A stretch of DNA of 64,000 bases from Citricoccus sp. CH26A (GTDB lineage Bacteria; Actinomycetota; Actinomycetes; Actinomycetales; Micrococcaceae). Positions 47,808 through 57,051 of the stretch are shown here, in pieces. A model generated the notes under the pieces. It was given only the letters and a program-made list of their open reading frames with translations, did not search any database and was not told the origin of the DNA. The DNA is taken from positions 39,914-103,913 of the forward strand of contig NZ_AFXQ01000012.1 in the NCBI RefSeq assembly GCF_000224415.1, written 5' to 3'. How positions within the stretch are numbered: the first letter of the stretch is position 1; the number at the start of each line of letters is the position of its first letter. The translations under genes were made by a program, and so were the position numbers.

Positions 47808-49003
47808 ATGGATTCTTCCCTCCCGGTCACCACCGCGCCCGTCCTGCCCCCTCTCGACCTCGACGTGGCCCTGCTGACCGCCGAGCTGCTGGACATCCAT
47901 TCCGTGTCCGACCACGAGACCCCGTTGGCCGACGCCGTCGAGGAGGCGCTGCGGGCCCTGCCGGCCCTGCGCGTGCAGCGCATCGGGGACGCGGTGGTGG
48001 CACGCACCGAGTTCGGGCTGGACTCCCGGGTGGTGCTGGCCGGTCACCTGGACACCGTCCCGCTGCCCACCGTCCCCGGTGCCCGGGGCACGGTGCCCTC
48101 GCGCTGGGAGCCGGCGACCGGTGTCGGGACCGTGGCTGCCGTGCCGGCCGACGGGGACGTGCTCTACGGACGCGGCGCCACGGACATGAAGGGCGGAGTG
48201 GCGGTCCAGCTGGCACTGGCCGGGCTGCTGGGGCGCGACGCCGGCCCCGTCCCGCGCGGGACGTCACCTGGGTGTTCTACGACCACGAGGAGGTCGAGGC
48301 GGCGCGGTCCGGCCTGGGCCGCATCGCCCGGCAGGCGCCCGCGCTGCTGGAGGCGGACTTCGCGGTGCTGCTGGAACCCACCGACGGCGTGGTGGAGGGA
48401 GGGTGCAACGGCACCAGCCGGTACCTCGTGGCGGTGCCGGGCGTCGCCGCCCACACGGGCCGGTCCTGGCGCGGGGTCAACGCCATCCACGCGACCGCCC
48501 CCCTGCTGGCGGTGCTGGCCGCCTACGAGCCGGCCACGGTCACGGTCGAGGGCCTGGACTACCGGGAGGGACTGAACGCGGTGCGGATCCACGGCGGCAC
48601 CGCGGGCAACGTCGTCCCCGACTCCTGCGCCGTGGAGGTCAACTACCGGTTCGCCCCGGACAAGACCGTCGAGCAGGCGCACGAGCACGTGTACTCGGTC
48701 CTGGCCCGCGCCGGCATCTCCCCGGAGGCCATCGAGGTCACGGACGCCTCGCCCGCGGCCCGCCCGGGCCTGGACCACCCCGCGGCGGCGGCCTTCGTGG
48801 CCGCCGTCGGCGGGGAACCGATGCCCAAGTACGGCTGGACGGACGTGGCCCGGTTCTCCGAGCTGGGCGTGCCGGCCGTGAACTTCGGGCCGGGGGACGC
48901 CCTGCTGGCCCACGCCGACGACGAGCACGTCACCGCCGGCGCGGTGCGTGCGTGCCTGGGGGCGCTGCGTCGCTGGCTCGTGCCGGAGTCCGACGTCCGC
49001 TGA
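47808..49003 (+). CDS. dapE: succinyl-diaminopimelate desuccinylase (one frameshift)
   Basis: This M20 metallopeptidase-type enzyme releases succinate to give L,L-DAP. Metal-binding segments are AGHLDTVP, GATDMKGG and DHEEVEA, with the dimerisation domain following. The frame breaks at about residue 151. Adding one G to the run at 48258-48260 joins PRG to DVTWVFYDHEEVEA and gives 398 residues ending at the TGA of 49003. It sits next to dapD. Because the succinylase route is complete except for this lesion, a consensus error is likely. Confidence 0.85.
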
Positions 49004-49028
49004 CGCCCCGGACCGCCGCCCGCCCGGA

Positions 49029-49916
49029 CTACCTGACCGGGAGGGCGGGGCCCATGGTGGTGGAGGTGACCGGTGCGGTGTCCCCGCCGGTGCGGGAGGA
49101 GAGCCGTCCGGCGAGCTTGGAGGCCAGCCAGGTGAGGATGAAGTTGATGACGATGAAGATCAGGGCGGCCACCACGAGGGTCTGCAGGATGTTGGAGTAG
49201 CCCGAGCCGAGCTGGCGGGAGTACTGCAGCAGTTCGTAGAAGCCGATCAGGTAGCCCAGGGCTGAGTCCTTGATGATGACCACGAACTGGCTCAGCAGTG
49301 AGGGCAGCATCGCGGTCAGGGCCTGGGGGACCTCGACCAGGCGCAGGGACTGGTTGTTGGTCATCCCCACGGCGGCGGCGGCCTCGCGCTGTCCCTTGGG
49401 CAGGGACTTCACCCCGGAGCGGACCAGTTCGGCGATCACGGCGCCGTTGTAGACGGTGAGCCCGACGATGACCCCGTAGTACGCGGCGTCCGCGGAGGCG
49501 ATCAGTCCGGTGGGGGCCACGATGCGGGAGAAGAAGAAGTACAGGAAGAACATCATCACCAGCACCGGCACGGCGCGGAAGAACTCGACCACCACGCCGG
49601 CGAACCAGCGGATCGGGCCGAACGGGGCCAGGCGCAGGAAGCCGAAGATGAGCCCGAAGACCATGGCGGTGACCACGGCGATCCCGGAGGCCTGCAGGGT
49701 GAACTTCAGCCCGGGCAGGTAGTAGTTGGCCCAGGCGTTGGCGTTCAGGGCGTTGGCCCACTTCTCCGGGGCCAGCTGGTCCTGTTCGTTGAGCTGGATC
49801 AGCACCAGCACCACGATGACCAGTACGACCACCAGGGCCGCGGCGTTGGAGAGCAGGATGTTGCGCCGGGCCTTGGGGCCGGGGGCGTCGAAGAGGACGG
49901 TGGCCTGGGTTCTCAT
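49029..49916 (-). CDS. gluD: glutamate ABC transporter permease GluD
   Basis: This is a 295-residue HisMQ-type permease with a membrane segment near residue 25-45 and the BPD transport domain behind it. The EAA loop is LPKGQREAAAAVGMTNNQSLRLVEVPQAL. Its ATG overlaps the gluC stop (ATGA, 49913-49916). It forms the channel with GluC. The symbol follows gene order and similarity to the C. glutamicum gluABCD layout. Confidence 0.85.
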   Translation of the reverse strand: MRTQATVLFDAPGPKARRNILLSNAAALVVVLVIVVLVLIQLNEQDQLAPEKWANALNANAWANYYLPGLKFTLQASGIAVVTAMVFGLIFGFLRLAPFGPIRWFAGVVVEFFRAVPVLVMMFFLYFFFSRIVAPTGLIASADAAYYGVIVGLTVYNGAVIAELVRSGVKSLPKGQREAAAAVGMTNNQSLRLVEVPQALTAMLPSLLSQFVVIIKDSALGYLIGFYELLQYSRQLGSGYSNILQTLVVAALIFIVINFILTWLASKLAGRLSSRTGGDTAPVTSTTMGPALPVR

Positions 49917-50587
49917 CGGGCCACCGCCAGCTTGTCGGAGAGCCAGGTGGTCAGCAGGCCCATCGGGATCACGATGATGCAGAACCCGATCGCGATGGTC
50001 AGGAAGATGGAGACCATCAGGTTGGGATTGAACTCGATCATGGTCTTCATCAGTCCGGAGGCCTCCGCCACGGAGGCGGCCGCGGCCACCGTGGTGTTCT
50101 TGGTCAGGGCGATCAGGGTGTTGCCCAGGGGGGTGATGGCCCCGCGCAGGGCCTGGGGGAGCACGACCACCCGCGCGGCGGGCAGGAAGCTCAGGCCAAT
50201 GGCGCGGGCGGCCTCGGCCTGGCCCTGGGGGACCGTGTTGACCCCCGAGCGGATGGCCTCGCACACGAAGGCCGCGTGGTAGATCGACAGCGCGATGACG
50301 GCGTAGACGAAGAAGTTGAGCTCGAAGTCCGAGGAGAACGTGATCTTCAGCTGGCCCCACACGGCCAGCACGCCGAGCACCATGATGATCGTCAGCGGGG
50401 TGTTGCGCACCACGTTCACGTACGAGGTGCCGATGGCCCGCAGCGAGCCCACGGGGGAGATCCGGAACACGGCCAGCACGGTGCCCAGCGCGAACGAGCC
50501 GATGGCCGCGAGGATGGTCAGCCGGATGTTCATCCAGAAGGCGCCGATGATGTCGTACTCGGCGAAGAGTTCAAGAAAGCCGTTCAT
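49913..50587 (-). CDS. gluC: glutamate ABC transporter permease GluC
   Basis: This is a 224-residue HisMQ-family permease. It has five membrane segments and the EAA loop VPQGQAEAARAIGLSFLPAARVVVLPQAL. It lies downstream of gluB after a 115-base gap that contains a hairpin, and overlaps gluD. Confidence 0.87.
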   Translation of the reverse strand: MNGFLELFAEYDIIGAFWMNIRLTILAAIGSFALGTVLAVFRISPVGSLRAIGTSYVNVVRNTPLTIIMVLGVLAVWGQLKITFSSDFELNFFVYAVIALSIYHAAFVCEAIRSGVNTVPQGQAEAARAIGLSFLPAARVVVLPQALRGAITPLGNTLIALTKNTTVAAAASVAEASGLMKTMIEFNPNLMVSIFLTIAIGFCIIVIPMGLLTTWLSDKLAVAR

Positions 50588-50640
50588 GGGGTTCCTGTCC
50601 CTGGAGCGGACGGAGGGGTGGGGCCGACGACGGCGACGGG

Positions 50641-50656
50641 ACGGCCCGAGGGCCGT
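50641..50656 (-). terminator. hairpin in the gluB-gluC gap
   Basis: ACGGCCC-GA-GGGCCGT forms a perfect 7-bp inner stem, flanked by imperfectly matched GACGGCG/CGCCGTC outer arms. It probably lowers permease expression relative to the binding protein. Confidence 0.4.
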
Positions 50657-50702
50657 GCCGCCGCCGTCTCAGTGCCGCGGTTCAGTCGCGCGGCGCGGCG
50701 GC

Positions 50703-51581
50703 TCAGGCCTCGCAGGACACCAGCTCGGCGTCGGGGCCGTTGTTCAGCGTCTCGTCGGGGGTGTAGCCCGTCCCCTCGGTGTTCGCGGTCAGGGCCTCCT
50801 CCCAGGCGCCCTCGTCCTTCATCTTGGTGATCGCGTCGTTGATGGCCTGGCACTGGTCCGAGCCCTTGGGGATGCCCACGCCGTAGCGTTCGGTGGTGAA
50901 GGCGTTGCCGACCACCTTGAACTTGCCGGCGTTCTCGGGGGTGGCGGCCAGGCCGGCGAGGATGATGTCGTCCGTGGTGACGGCGTCCACCTGGCCGGAC
51001 TCCAGGTAGGTCACGCACTCGGCGTACCCGCCCTGCTCGACCAGGTTCACGCCCTCGGCGTACTCGTCCTTGATCCGCTGGGCCGAGGTGGACCCGGTGA
51101 CGGAGCACAGGTTCTTGCCGTTCAGCGCCTCCGGGCCGGTGATCTCGGTGTCGTCCTGGCGCACCAGCAGGTCCTGGCCGGCCACGAAGTACGGGCCCGC
51201 GAAACCCACGCGCTCGGCGCGCTCGTCGGTGATGGAGTAGGTGGCGAAGATCATGTCGACCTCGCCGCCCTCCAGGGCGTTCTCCCGGTTGGCCGAGGGG
51301 GTCTGGATCCACTCGATGTCCCCCTCGGCGTAGCCGAGCTCCCCGGCCACGTACTTGGCGACGTCCACGTCGAAGCCGGTCGGGTCGCCGGAGCCCTCGC
51401 GGAAGCCGAGGCCGGGCTGGTCGAACTTGATGCCGATGCGGACCGTCTCGCCACCGCCCTGGGTCTCGCCGCCGCCGGTCTCGCCGCCGCCGCCGCCGTC
51501 CGTGGAGGACGGCGAGCAGGCGGACAGGGCGAGGGCGGCCGACGCGGCCAGGGCGGCGACGGAGATGTACTTCTTGCGCAT
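50703..51581 (-). CDS. gluB: glutamate-binding lipoprotein GluB
   Basis: The 292-residue family-3 solute-binding lipoprotein has signal LALSAC (Cys22), a Gly/Glu-rich linker, and conserved GIKFDQPGLGFR, GFDVDVAKYVAGELGY and FAGPYF segments as in glutamate/aspartate receptors. It delivers substrate to GluCD. The ATG at 51581 has GGAGG upstream. Confidence 0.88.
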   Translation of the reverse strand: MRKKYISVAALAASAALALSACSPSSTDGGGGGETGGGETQGGGETVRIGIKFDQPGLGFREGSGDPTGFDVDVAKYVAGELGYAEGDIEWIQTPSANRENALEGGEVDMIFATYSITDERAERVGFAGPYFVAGQDLLVRQDDTEITGPEALNGKNLCSVTGSTSAQRIKDEYAEGVNLVEQGGYAECVTYLESGQVDAVTTDDIILAGLAATPENAGKFKVVGNAFTTERYGVGIPKGSDQCQAINDAITKMKDEGAWEEALTANTEGTGYTPDETLNNGPDAELVSCEA

Positions 51582-51655
51582 GGTTCCTCCAGGGACGGTG
51601 ATGATGTCGGTGCGACGGGTGGTCTGGGGCGGGCGAGCGGTGCGTTCGCCCGGGT

Positions 51656-52450
<795 letters not shown>

Positions 52451-52457
52451 GGCGACG

Positions 52458-52463
52458 AGACTA
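52458..52463 (-). promoter_or_regulatory. -10 element of a leaderless promoter (gluA)
   Basis: Minus-strand TAGTCT ends seven bases before the gluA ATG at 52450. Confidence 0.5.
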
Positions 52464-52587
52464 GCGGAGAACGACGCCCCCCGTCAGGCGACGTGGATGG
52501 TTCACGAGGGTTTGACGCCATCGTTGCGGAACTGAAACATCTGTTTCCCGTCCGGGGGCGGCGGCCGGGTCCGGAGGCCCTGCCCAC

Positions 52588-52593
52588 TAGGGT
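52588..52593 (+). promoter_or_regulatory. -10 element of a leaderless promoter (LOG gene)
   Basis: TAGGGT ends six bases before the ATG at 52600. Confidence 0.5.
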
Positions 52594-52599
52594 GGTCCC

Positions 52600-53493
52600 A
52601 TGTCACAGAACTCCGACGACCGGCGGCCCCGACCGGAGGTCCGGCGCGGCCCCCAGACGCTGCGTGGCGCCGACGCCTCGGGACCGACGTTCGACCAGAT
52701 GCTGCTGGACTCCCGCCAGCGCCAGGCCGGTTCCTCCGGACGGCGGAGCACCGAGTCGATCGCCCGGGACACCTGGCGGGTGATGCGCATGCAGGGCGAG
52801 CTCGTGGAGGGCTTCGGCTCGCTGGCGACCCTGGGCCCGGCCATCTCCGTGTTCGGCTCGGCCAGGTCCCGGCCCGGCGAGGCGGACTACGAGCAGTCCC
52901 GGGAGGTCGGCCGACGGCTGGCCGAGGCCGGTTTCACGGTCATCACCGGTGGCGGGCCCGGAGTGATGGAGGCCGCCAACCGTGGGGCCAAGGAGGGCGG
53001 CGGGCACTCCGTGGGGCTGGGCATCGAGCTGCCCCACGAGCAGGGGCTGAACGACTGGGTGGACCTGGGCATCGACTTCCGCTACTTCTTCGTCCGCAAG
53101 GTCATGTTCGTGAAGTTCTCCCAGGGCTTCGTGGTGGCACCCGGCGGCATGGGCACCCTGGACGAGCTCTTCGAGGCGCTCACCCTGGTCCAGACCGGCA
53201 AGGTCACCGCGTTCCCCGTGGTCCTGCTGGACCGGGAGTACTGGACGCCGCTCGTGGCGTGGATCCGGGACACCCTGGTCGCCCGCGGGATGATCGCGGA
53301 GGACGACGTGGACCTGCTGCGCGTGGCGGACACCCCGGAGGAGGCCGTGGAGCTGGTGCTGACCACGGTGCCCGTGTCCCGCTGGCCGGACCGCCTGGCC
53401 GGGCGCGACGTGACCGACGACGGCCTGGGCGAGGGCGGCCCGGTCGGTGGTGACCCGGTCGAGGGTGGCCCGGGCGGGGGAGACCCGCAGTGA
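52600..53493 (+). CDS. LOG family (TIGR00730) Rossmann-fold protein
   Basis: This 297-residue protein has a 70-residue polar N-terminal extension and the LOG domain. PGGMGTLDELFEALTLVQ is the conserved PGGxGTxxE motif, and VFGSAR with TGGGPGVMEAANRGA are its other landmarks. Homologues release cytokinin bases from nucleotides or act on other nucleoside monophosphates. The C-terminus is a Gly-rich repeat tail. It overlaps the DivIVA-like gene by GTGA. Confidence 0.85.
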   Translation: MSQNSDDRRPRPEVRRGPQTLRGADASGPTFDQMLLDSRQRQAGSSGRRSTESIARDTWRVMRMQGELVEGFGSLATLGPAISVFGSARSRPGEADYEQSREVGRRLAEAGFTVITGGGPGVMEAANRGAKEGGGHSVGLGIELPHEQGLNDWVDLGIDFRYFFVRKVMFVKFSQGFVVAPGGMGTLDELFEALTLVQTGKVTAFPVVLLDREYWTPLVAWIRDTLVARGMIAEDDVDLLRVADTPEEAVELVLTTVPVSRWPDRLAGRDVTDDGLGEGGPVGGDPVEGGPGGGDPQ

Positions 53494-53843
53494 CCGTGTC
53501 CGTGGTGCTGGTCCTGGTGGCGGCCGTGGTCGTGGTGGGCCTGATCGCCCTCGCCCTGGCCGGGCGCACCGGTTTCGCCCGGCCGCTGGCCGAGCCGGTC
53601 CGGACCCTGCCCCCGGTGCTGCTGCCGGCGGACCCGGAGGCGGCCGACGTCGACCGCCTGCGCTTCTCACCGGCCCTGCGGGGATACCGGATGGACCAGG
53701 TGGACGAGACCCTGCAGCGGCTCGCGTCGGCGCTGGCGGACCGGGACGCCCAGATCACCGCGCTGCGGCGGCAGGCGCAGGACGGTCCTGACATCGGCGG
53801 TCCTGCGGGTGTGATTAGCGGCACCGCGCCGAATCCGGAATAA
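53490..53843 (+). CDS. DivIVA-domain membrane protein
   Basis: This is a 117-residue protein with one N-terminal membrane segment (about 4-25), then a short DivIVA/Wag31-like N-terminal motif (FSPALRGYRMDQVDETLQRLASAL) and a short coiled coil. It is much shorter than true DivIVA, so it may act as a membrane adaptor. Start GTG overlaps the LOG stop. Confidence 0.72.
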   Translation: MTVSVVLVLVAAVVVVGLIALALAGRTGFARPLAEPVRTLPPVLLPADPEAADVDRLRFSPALRGYRMDQVDETLQRLASALADRDAQITALRRQAQDGPDIGGPAGVISGTAPNPE

Positions 53844-53950
53844 TAGGGGATGTCAAGCGCTCTGCGACCGGCTCCCCTCGGGTGCCGGTCGCACGAACTA
53901 CCGTGCGGCCCCAGCGTGACACGGGACCCGCAGTTGAGAAGGGAACACAG

Positions 53951-54121
53951 ATGGCAGCCATGAAGCCTCGTACCGGGGATGGTCCCATGGAAGTGACCAA
54001 GGAGGGACGAAGCCTGATCATGCGCGTGCCGATTGACGGCGGCGGACGACTGGTCCTCGAGCTCAACAACGAGGAGGCCAACTCGCTCAAGGAGTGCCTC
54101 GTCGGGGTCACCGAGGGCTGA
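53951..54121 (+). CDS. DUF3117 family small protein
   Basis: This 56-residue protein (MAAMKPRTGDGPMEVTKEGR onward) is one of the most conserved small proteins of actinobacteria. Its end, VLELNNEEANSLKECLVGV, is equally characteristic. Function is unknown. AGAAGGGAA upstream is the ribosome binding site. A strong terminator follows. Confidence 0.9.
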   Translation: MAAMKPRTGDGPMEVTKEGRSLIMRVPIDGGGRLVLELNNEEANSLKECLVGVTEG

Positions 54122-54146
54122 CGTCCCGCCTCGTGACACGGGTATC

Positions 54147-54196
54147 GCACGAGACCCCCGGATCCCTGCCGCACGGCGGGTCCGGGGGTCTCGTGC
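54147..54196. terminator. strong bidirectional terminator
   Basis: Arms 54147-54162 (GCACGAGACCCCCGGA) and 54181-54196 (TCCGGGGGTCTCGTGC) are perfectly complementary over 16 bp. It lies between DUF3117 and the convergent O-methyltransferase gene. Confidence 0.75.
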
Positions 54197-54285
54197 ATGA
54201 GGGCGAGCGCCGGGAGCGTTGGTCGCGCGGGGAGTGCCGGTGCACCGGGGCGGTGCTGCTCCGACGGTCAGTGCCGATCCGGCGG

Positions 54286-54936
54286 TCAGCGCCGGACGGC
54301 CGCCAGCACGCCGGTACCGGTCGGGACGAGGGCGGAGAACCACTGCTCCTCGTCACGCAGGAGCTTGCCGGCCTCCCGGGCGGCCACGGTGGAGGCCTCC
54401 CGCACCGCGGGCTTGGGGACGCGGTCCTGGTCCAGTGCGTCGTTGACCACCAACAGCCCGCCCGGGCGCAGCAGCCGCGCGGATTGCTCCACGTGGAAGA
54501 CGAGGGACGCCTTGTCCGCGTCGAGGAACACCATGTCGTAGGACCGGCTGGTCAGCCGCGGCACCACGGTGCGCGCCCGGCCGGTGATCATCCGGGTCCG
54601 GTTGGCCGGGAACCCGCCGTCGGCGAAGGCCTCGCGGGCGGCCCGCAGCGCCTCGGCGTCCGGGTCGATCGTGGTCAGCATGGAGGTGCGGGCGAGCCCG
54701 CGCATCAGGGCGAGACCGGACACCCCGGCCCCGGTGCCGATCTCCACCAGGGTGGCGGGGGACCGGGTGGCCGCCAGCACGGTCAGCAGGGCGGCGGTGC
54801 CCTCGCTCACCGGGACGATGCCCAGGTCTGCCGAGCGCTCGCGGGCCCGCAGCATGACCTCGTCCTCATCCGGACGCGACTCGGCGAAGGCCCAGCTGGC
54901 ATGCTTGTCCGTCTGGTGGGGGCTCAGGGCCTTCAT
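54286..54936 (-). CDS. SAM-dependent O-methyltransferase (class I, COMT-like family 3)
   Basis: This 216-residue protein has motif I VEIGTGAGVSGLALMRG, an acidic FLDADK segment and VVNDALDQDRV, typical of the catechol/caffeoyl-CoA O-methyltransferase family 3. The physiological acceptor is unknown. The ATG at 54936 gives the usual MKALSPHQTDKHASW start; a TAGACT hexamer at 54994-54999 (minus) is its candidate -10. In many actinobacteria this gene stands next to sigE. Confidence 0.8.
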   Translation of the reverse strand: MKALSPHQTDKHASWAFAESRPDEDEVMLRARERSADLGIVPVSEGTAALLTVLAATRSPATLVEIGTGAGVSGLALMRGLARTSMLTTIDPDAEALRAAREAFADGGFPANRTRMITGRARTVVPRLTSRSYDMVFLDADKASLVFHVEQSARLLRPGGLLVVNDALDQDRVPKPAVREASTVAAREAGKLLRDEEQWFSALVPTGTGVLAAVRR

Positions 54937-55078
54937 GGGGCGGGCTCGATTCTGTCGTCGGTTGCGGCGTCCTGTCGTCAGTCGCGGCACCCCAGTCTAC
55001 GGCGACCTGGGCGTGTGCTCAGGCTCCTCCCAGAAAGCCGGGGCACACTGGTCGGGTACGGAAAGGAGTCGTCGGCCG

Positions 55079-55203
55079 TGATCCCCACCGACTGCACCAC
55101 CCCTCCCAGCACTCTTGACAGCCGTTCCGGCCCCCGCGTTTCCGGCCCCAGTGCCTCCATCTCCTCCCCGGGAATGCCCGCCGGAGGGACGGACGAGGGC
55201 TGA
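55079..55203 (+). CDS. possible 41-residue leader protein upstream of the anti-sigma gene
   Basis: A GTG start with GGAG about ten bases upstream opens a 41-residue frame, rich in Ser, Pro and Gly. Its TGA overlaps the anti-sigma ATG (TGATG). It occupies the place where a SigE-type sigma factor gene is expected. It may be a true coupled leader peptide, a remnant, or chance. No domain is recognisable. Confidence 0.35.
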
Positions 55204-56321
55204 TGGCCGCCCTGCATCCCCGGAGCCGTCTGGACTCCTTCATCGAGGGCGCCCTGACCCCCTATTCCCGCGCACGCGTCTCCGCCCATCTGGCGGACTG
55301 CGCCGACTGCCGCCGCGAGGTCGGTCAGCGCGAACGCATCCTCCGCGCCGTGTCATCCCTCGGACCGGTTCGCGGGCCGTCGTCTGACCCGTCCGGTCCG
55401 GAGGGTGCCGGGCAGCGGTCCGTTCCCGTGCTGGAGCGCCGCGACGGAGTGGCCGGCTGGAAGGTCGTGCTCGGTCTCGGAGCCCTGGGACTGCTCACCT
55501 CCGGTGTCCTGATGTCGGCGTGGGTCGCCGGTGACCCGGAGGCCCGGGACCCGCAGGCCGGCCAGTTCCAGTTCCTGTCCTTCGCCGGGGACTCCTCTGC
55601 GGTCCCCGAGACCGACTCCGGCCGCCCGGCCGCCGCGTCGATGTCCGGTGCATCCTCGGGTGCCGCGTCCGTGTCATCGGTGCCGGACCACGCGCCTGCC
55701 GGCTCGATCCTGTCCTCGGCGGCCGGGATCACCCCGGACACGGCGGGCACGCTGACGCCCTCGATGGTGACCGACCTGCGCCAGGCGGGCTGGAACGTGC
55801 CGACGTTCCACGGGCTCGGGATGCCCGCCATGTCGACCGGCTGGCAGCGCGGGGAGGGATTCACCGAGGTGGTGATGACCCTGACCGGTGCCGGTCACAC
55901 CCTGGAGTTCCACGAGTGCCGGACGCTGCCGGACGCAGAACCGGTACCGTCCTGCCCGGTCGGCTGGGACCTGCGCAGCGGTCCCGCGGTGGAACGGGCC
56001 GCGACGCCGGTCACCGGTCCGCTGTCCTGGACGGGCGCCGACGTCGTCCGGCTGCCGGTCGGCCTGGACATGCAATTGCGCGAGCACGCCGACGGTTCCT
56101 GGACCGCCGCCCTGGCCACCTCCCAGGCGGGGTACACCGTGGACTCGGACCTGCCCGTCGAGAGTGCCCCGCGGGTGATGTCCATGGTGGTCATCTCGGA
56201 GCGCTCGCGCGTGCAGGGCGGCGCCGCACCGGAATCGCCGGGCGACCGGCTGGCGCGGGGCTTCGAGCGCATCCTCCCGTGGACGGACGGGACGGACGGG
56301 ACGGAGCCCCAACGCCGGTGA
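55203..56321 (+). CDS. membrane anti-sigma factor with zinc-finger (zf-HC2) domain
   Basis: This 372-residue protein has an N-terminal zinc-finger anti-sigma domain with the HxxxCxxC motif (AHLADCADCRR), a membrane segment at about 85-107, and a long extracellular C-terminal domain of about 260 residues. The architecture is that of RseA/RsgA-like regulators released by proteolysis. It precedes tatB, the usual place of the SigE anti-sigma factor. The sigma gene itself is not present upstream. Confidence 0.8.
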   Translation: MAALHPRSRLDSFIEGALTPYSRARVSAHLADCADCRREVGQRERILRAVSSLGPVRGPSSDPSGPEGAGQRSVPVLERRDGVAGWKVVLGLGALGLLTSGVLMSAWVAGDPEARDPQAGQFQFLSFAGDSSAVPETDSGRPAAASMSGASSGAASVSSVPDHAPAGSILSSAAGITPDTAGTLTPSMVTDLRQAGWNVPTFHGLGMPAMSTGWQRGEGFTEVVMTLTGAGHTLEFHECRTLPDAEPVPSCPVGWDLRSGPAVERAATPVTGPLSWTGADVVRLPVGLDMQLREHADGSWTAALATSQAGYTVDSDLPVESAPRVMSMVVISERSRVQGGAAPESPGDRLARGFERILPWTDGTDGTEPQRR

Positions 56322-56376
56322 CGCCGTGCCGAAGCAGTCGCGGGCGGCCTCCGGTGCTCGGGTAGTCTGGGGTCCC

Positions 56377-57000
56377 GTGACCTTCGGAATCAACGGTGCA
56401 GAACTGATCATCCTGATCATCCTGGCCGTCCTGGTGCTCGGCCCGGAGAAACTGCCCGAGTACACGCGCAAGCTCACCGAGTGGATCCGCACTCTGCGGC
56501 GCATGGCCGAAGGGGCCAAGGTCCAGTTCAGGGACGAGACCGGGACCGACTTCGACGAGATCGACTGGCGCCGCTACGACCCCCGCCAGTACGACCCCCG
56601 CCGCATCATCCGCGAGGCCCTGGCCGACCCGGTCGACGATCCCGGGGCGGACCGCCGGGGCTCCGGGCCGGGCACCGGATCGACCGTGGCGAGGACCCCG
56701 TCCGACACCCGCGAGACCCTGCGGAACGACCTCGGCGCCGTCCGATCCGAACGAGATGCCCTCCGTGAGGACCTGAAGGAGATGGACCCCCGGGCACTGT
56801 TCTTCGGCTCCTCCACCGCGCGTCGCACCACCTCGTCGCCGAGCGGCGCCGGGTCATCGGCCCCGGACGCGGCGGAGATCGAGGCCCCGACGCCGGCCGG
56901 AACCGGGGCGGATGAGACCGTGCCGGACGAGGCCGACGCCGAGCCGGCCGGCCCGCCCGCCGCGGCCCGCCCGGCACCCTTCGACACCGAGGCGACCTGA
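56377..57000 (+). CDS. tatB: twin-arginine translocase subunit TatB
   Basis: This 207-residue protein has the TatA/B N-terminus (FGINGAELIILIILAVLVLGPEKLPEY), one membrane helix, an amphipathic helix and a long acidic C-terminal tail. Position after the anti-sigma gene and before mrp is standard for TatB. GTG 56377 is chosen over the upstream ATG because TatB proteins begin at this Phe-Gly-Ile helix; TAGTCT at 56363-56368 lies eight bases before it. Confidence 0.88.
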   Translation: MTFGINGAELIILIILAVLVLGPEKLPEYTRKLTEWIRTLRRMAEGAKVQFRDETGTDFDEIDWRRYDPRQYDPRRIIREALADPVDDPGADRRGSGPGTGSTVARTPSDTRETLRNDLGAVRSERDALREDLKEMDPRALFFGSSTARRTTSSPSGAGSSAPDAAEIEAPTPAGTGADETVPDEADAEPAGPPAAARPAPFDTEAT

Positions 57001-57051
57001 GCGCACGTCCGGGCACCGGGATCGAGCGCGGTCACCGGGGGCGGTCCCGGA

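Noticed and set aside
54937..55202. A degenerate sigma factor gene between the methyltransferase and anti-sigma genes
   Set aside because: None of the three plus-strand frames shows sigma region 2 or 4 residues; only the 41-residue Ser/Pro-rich frame is open.
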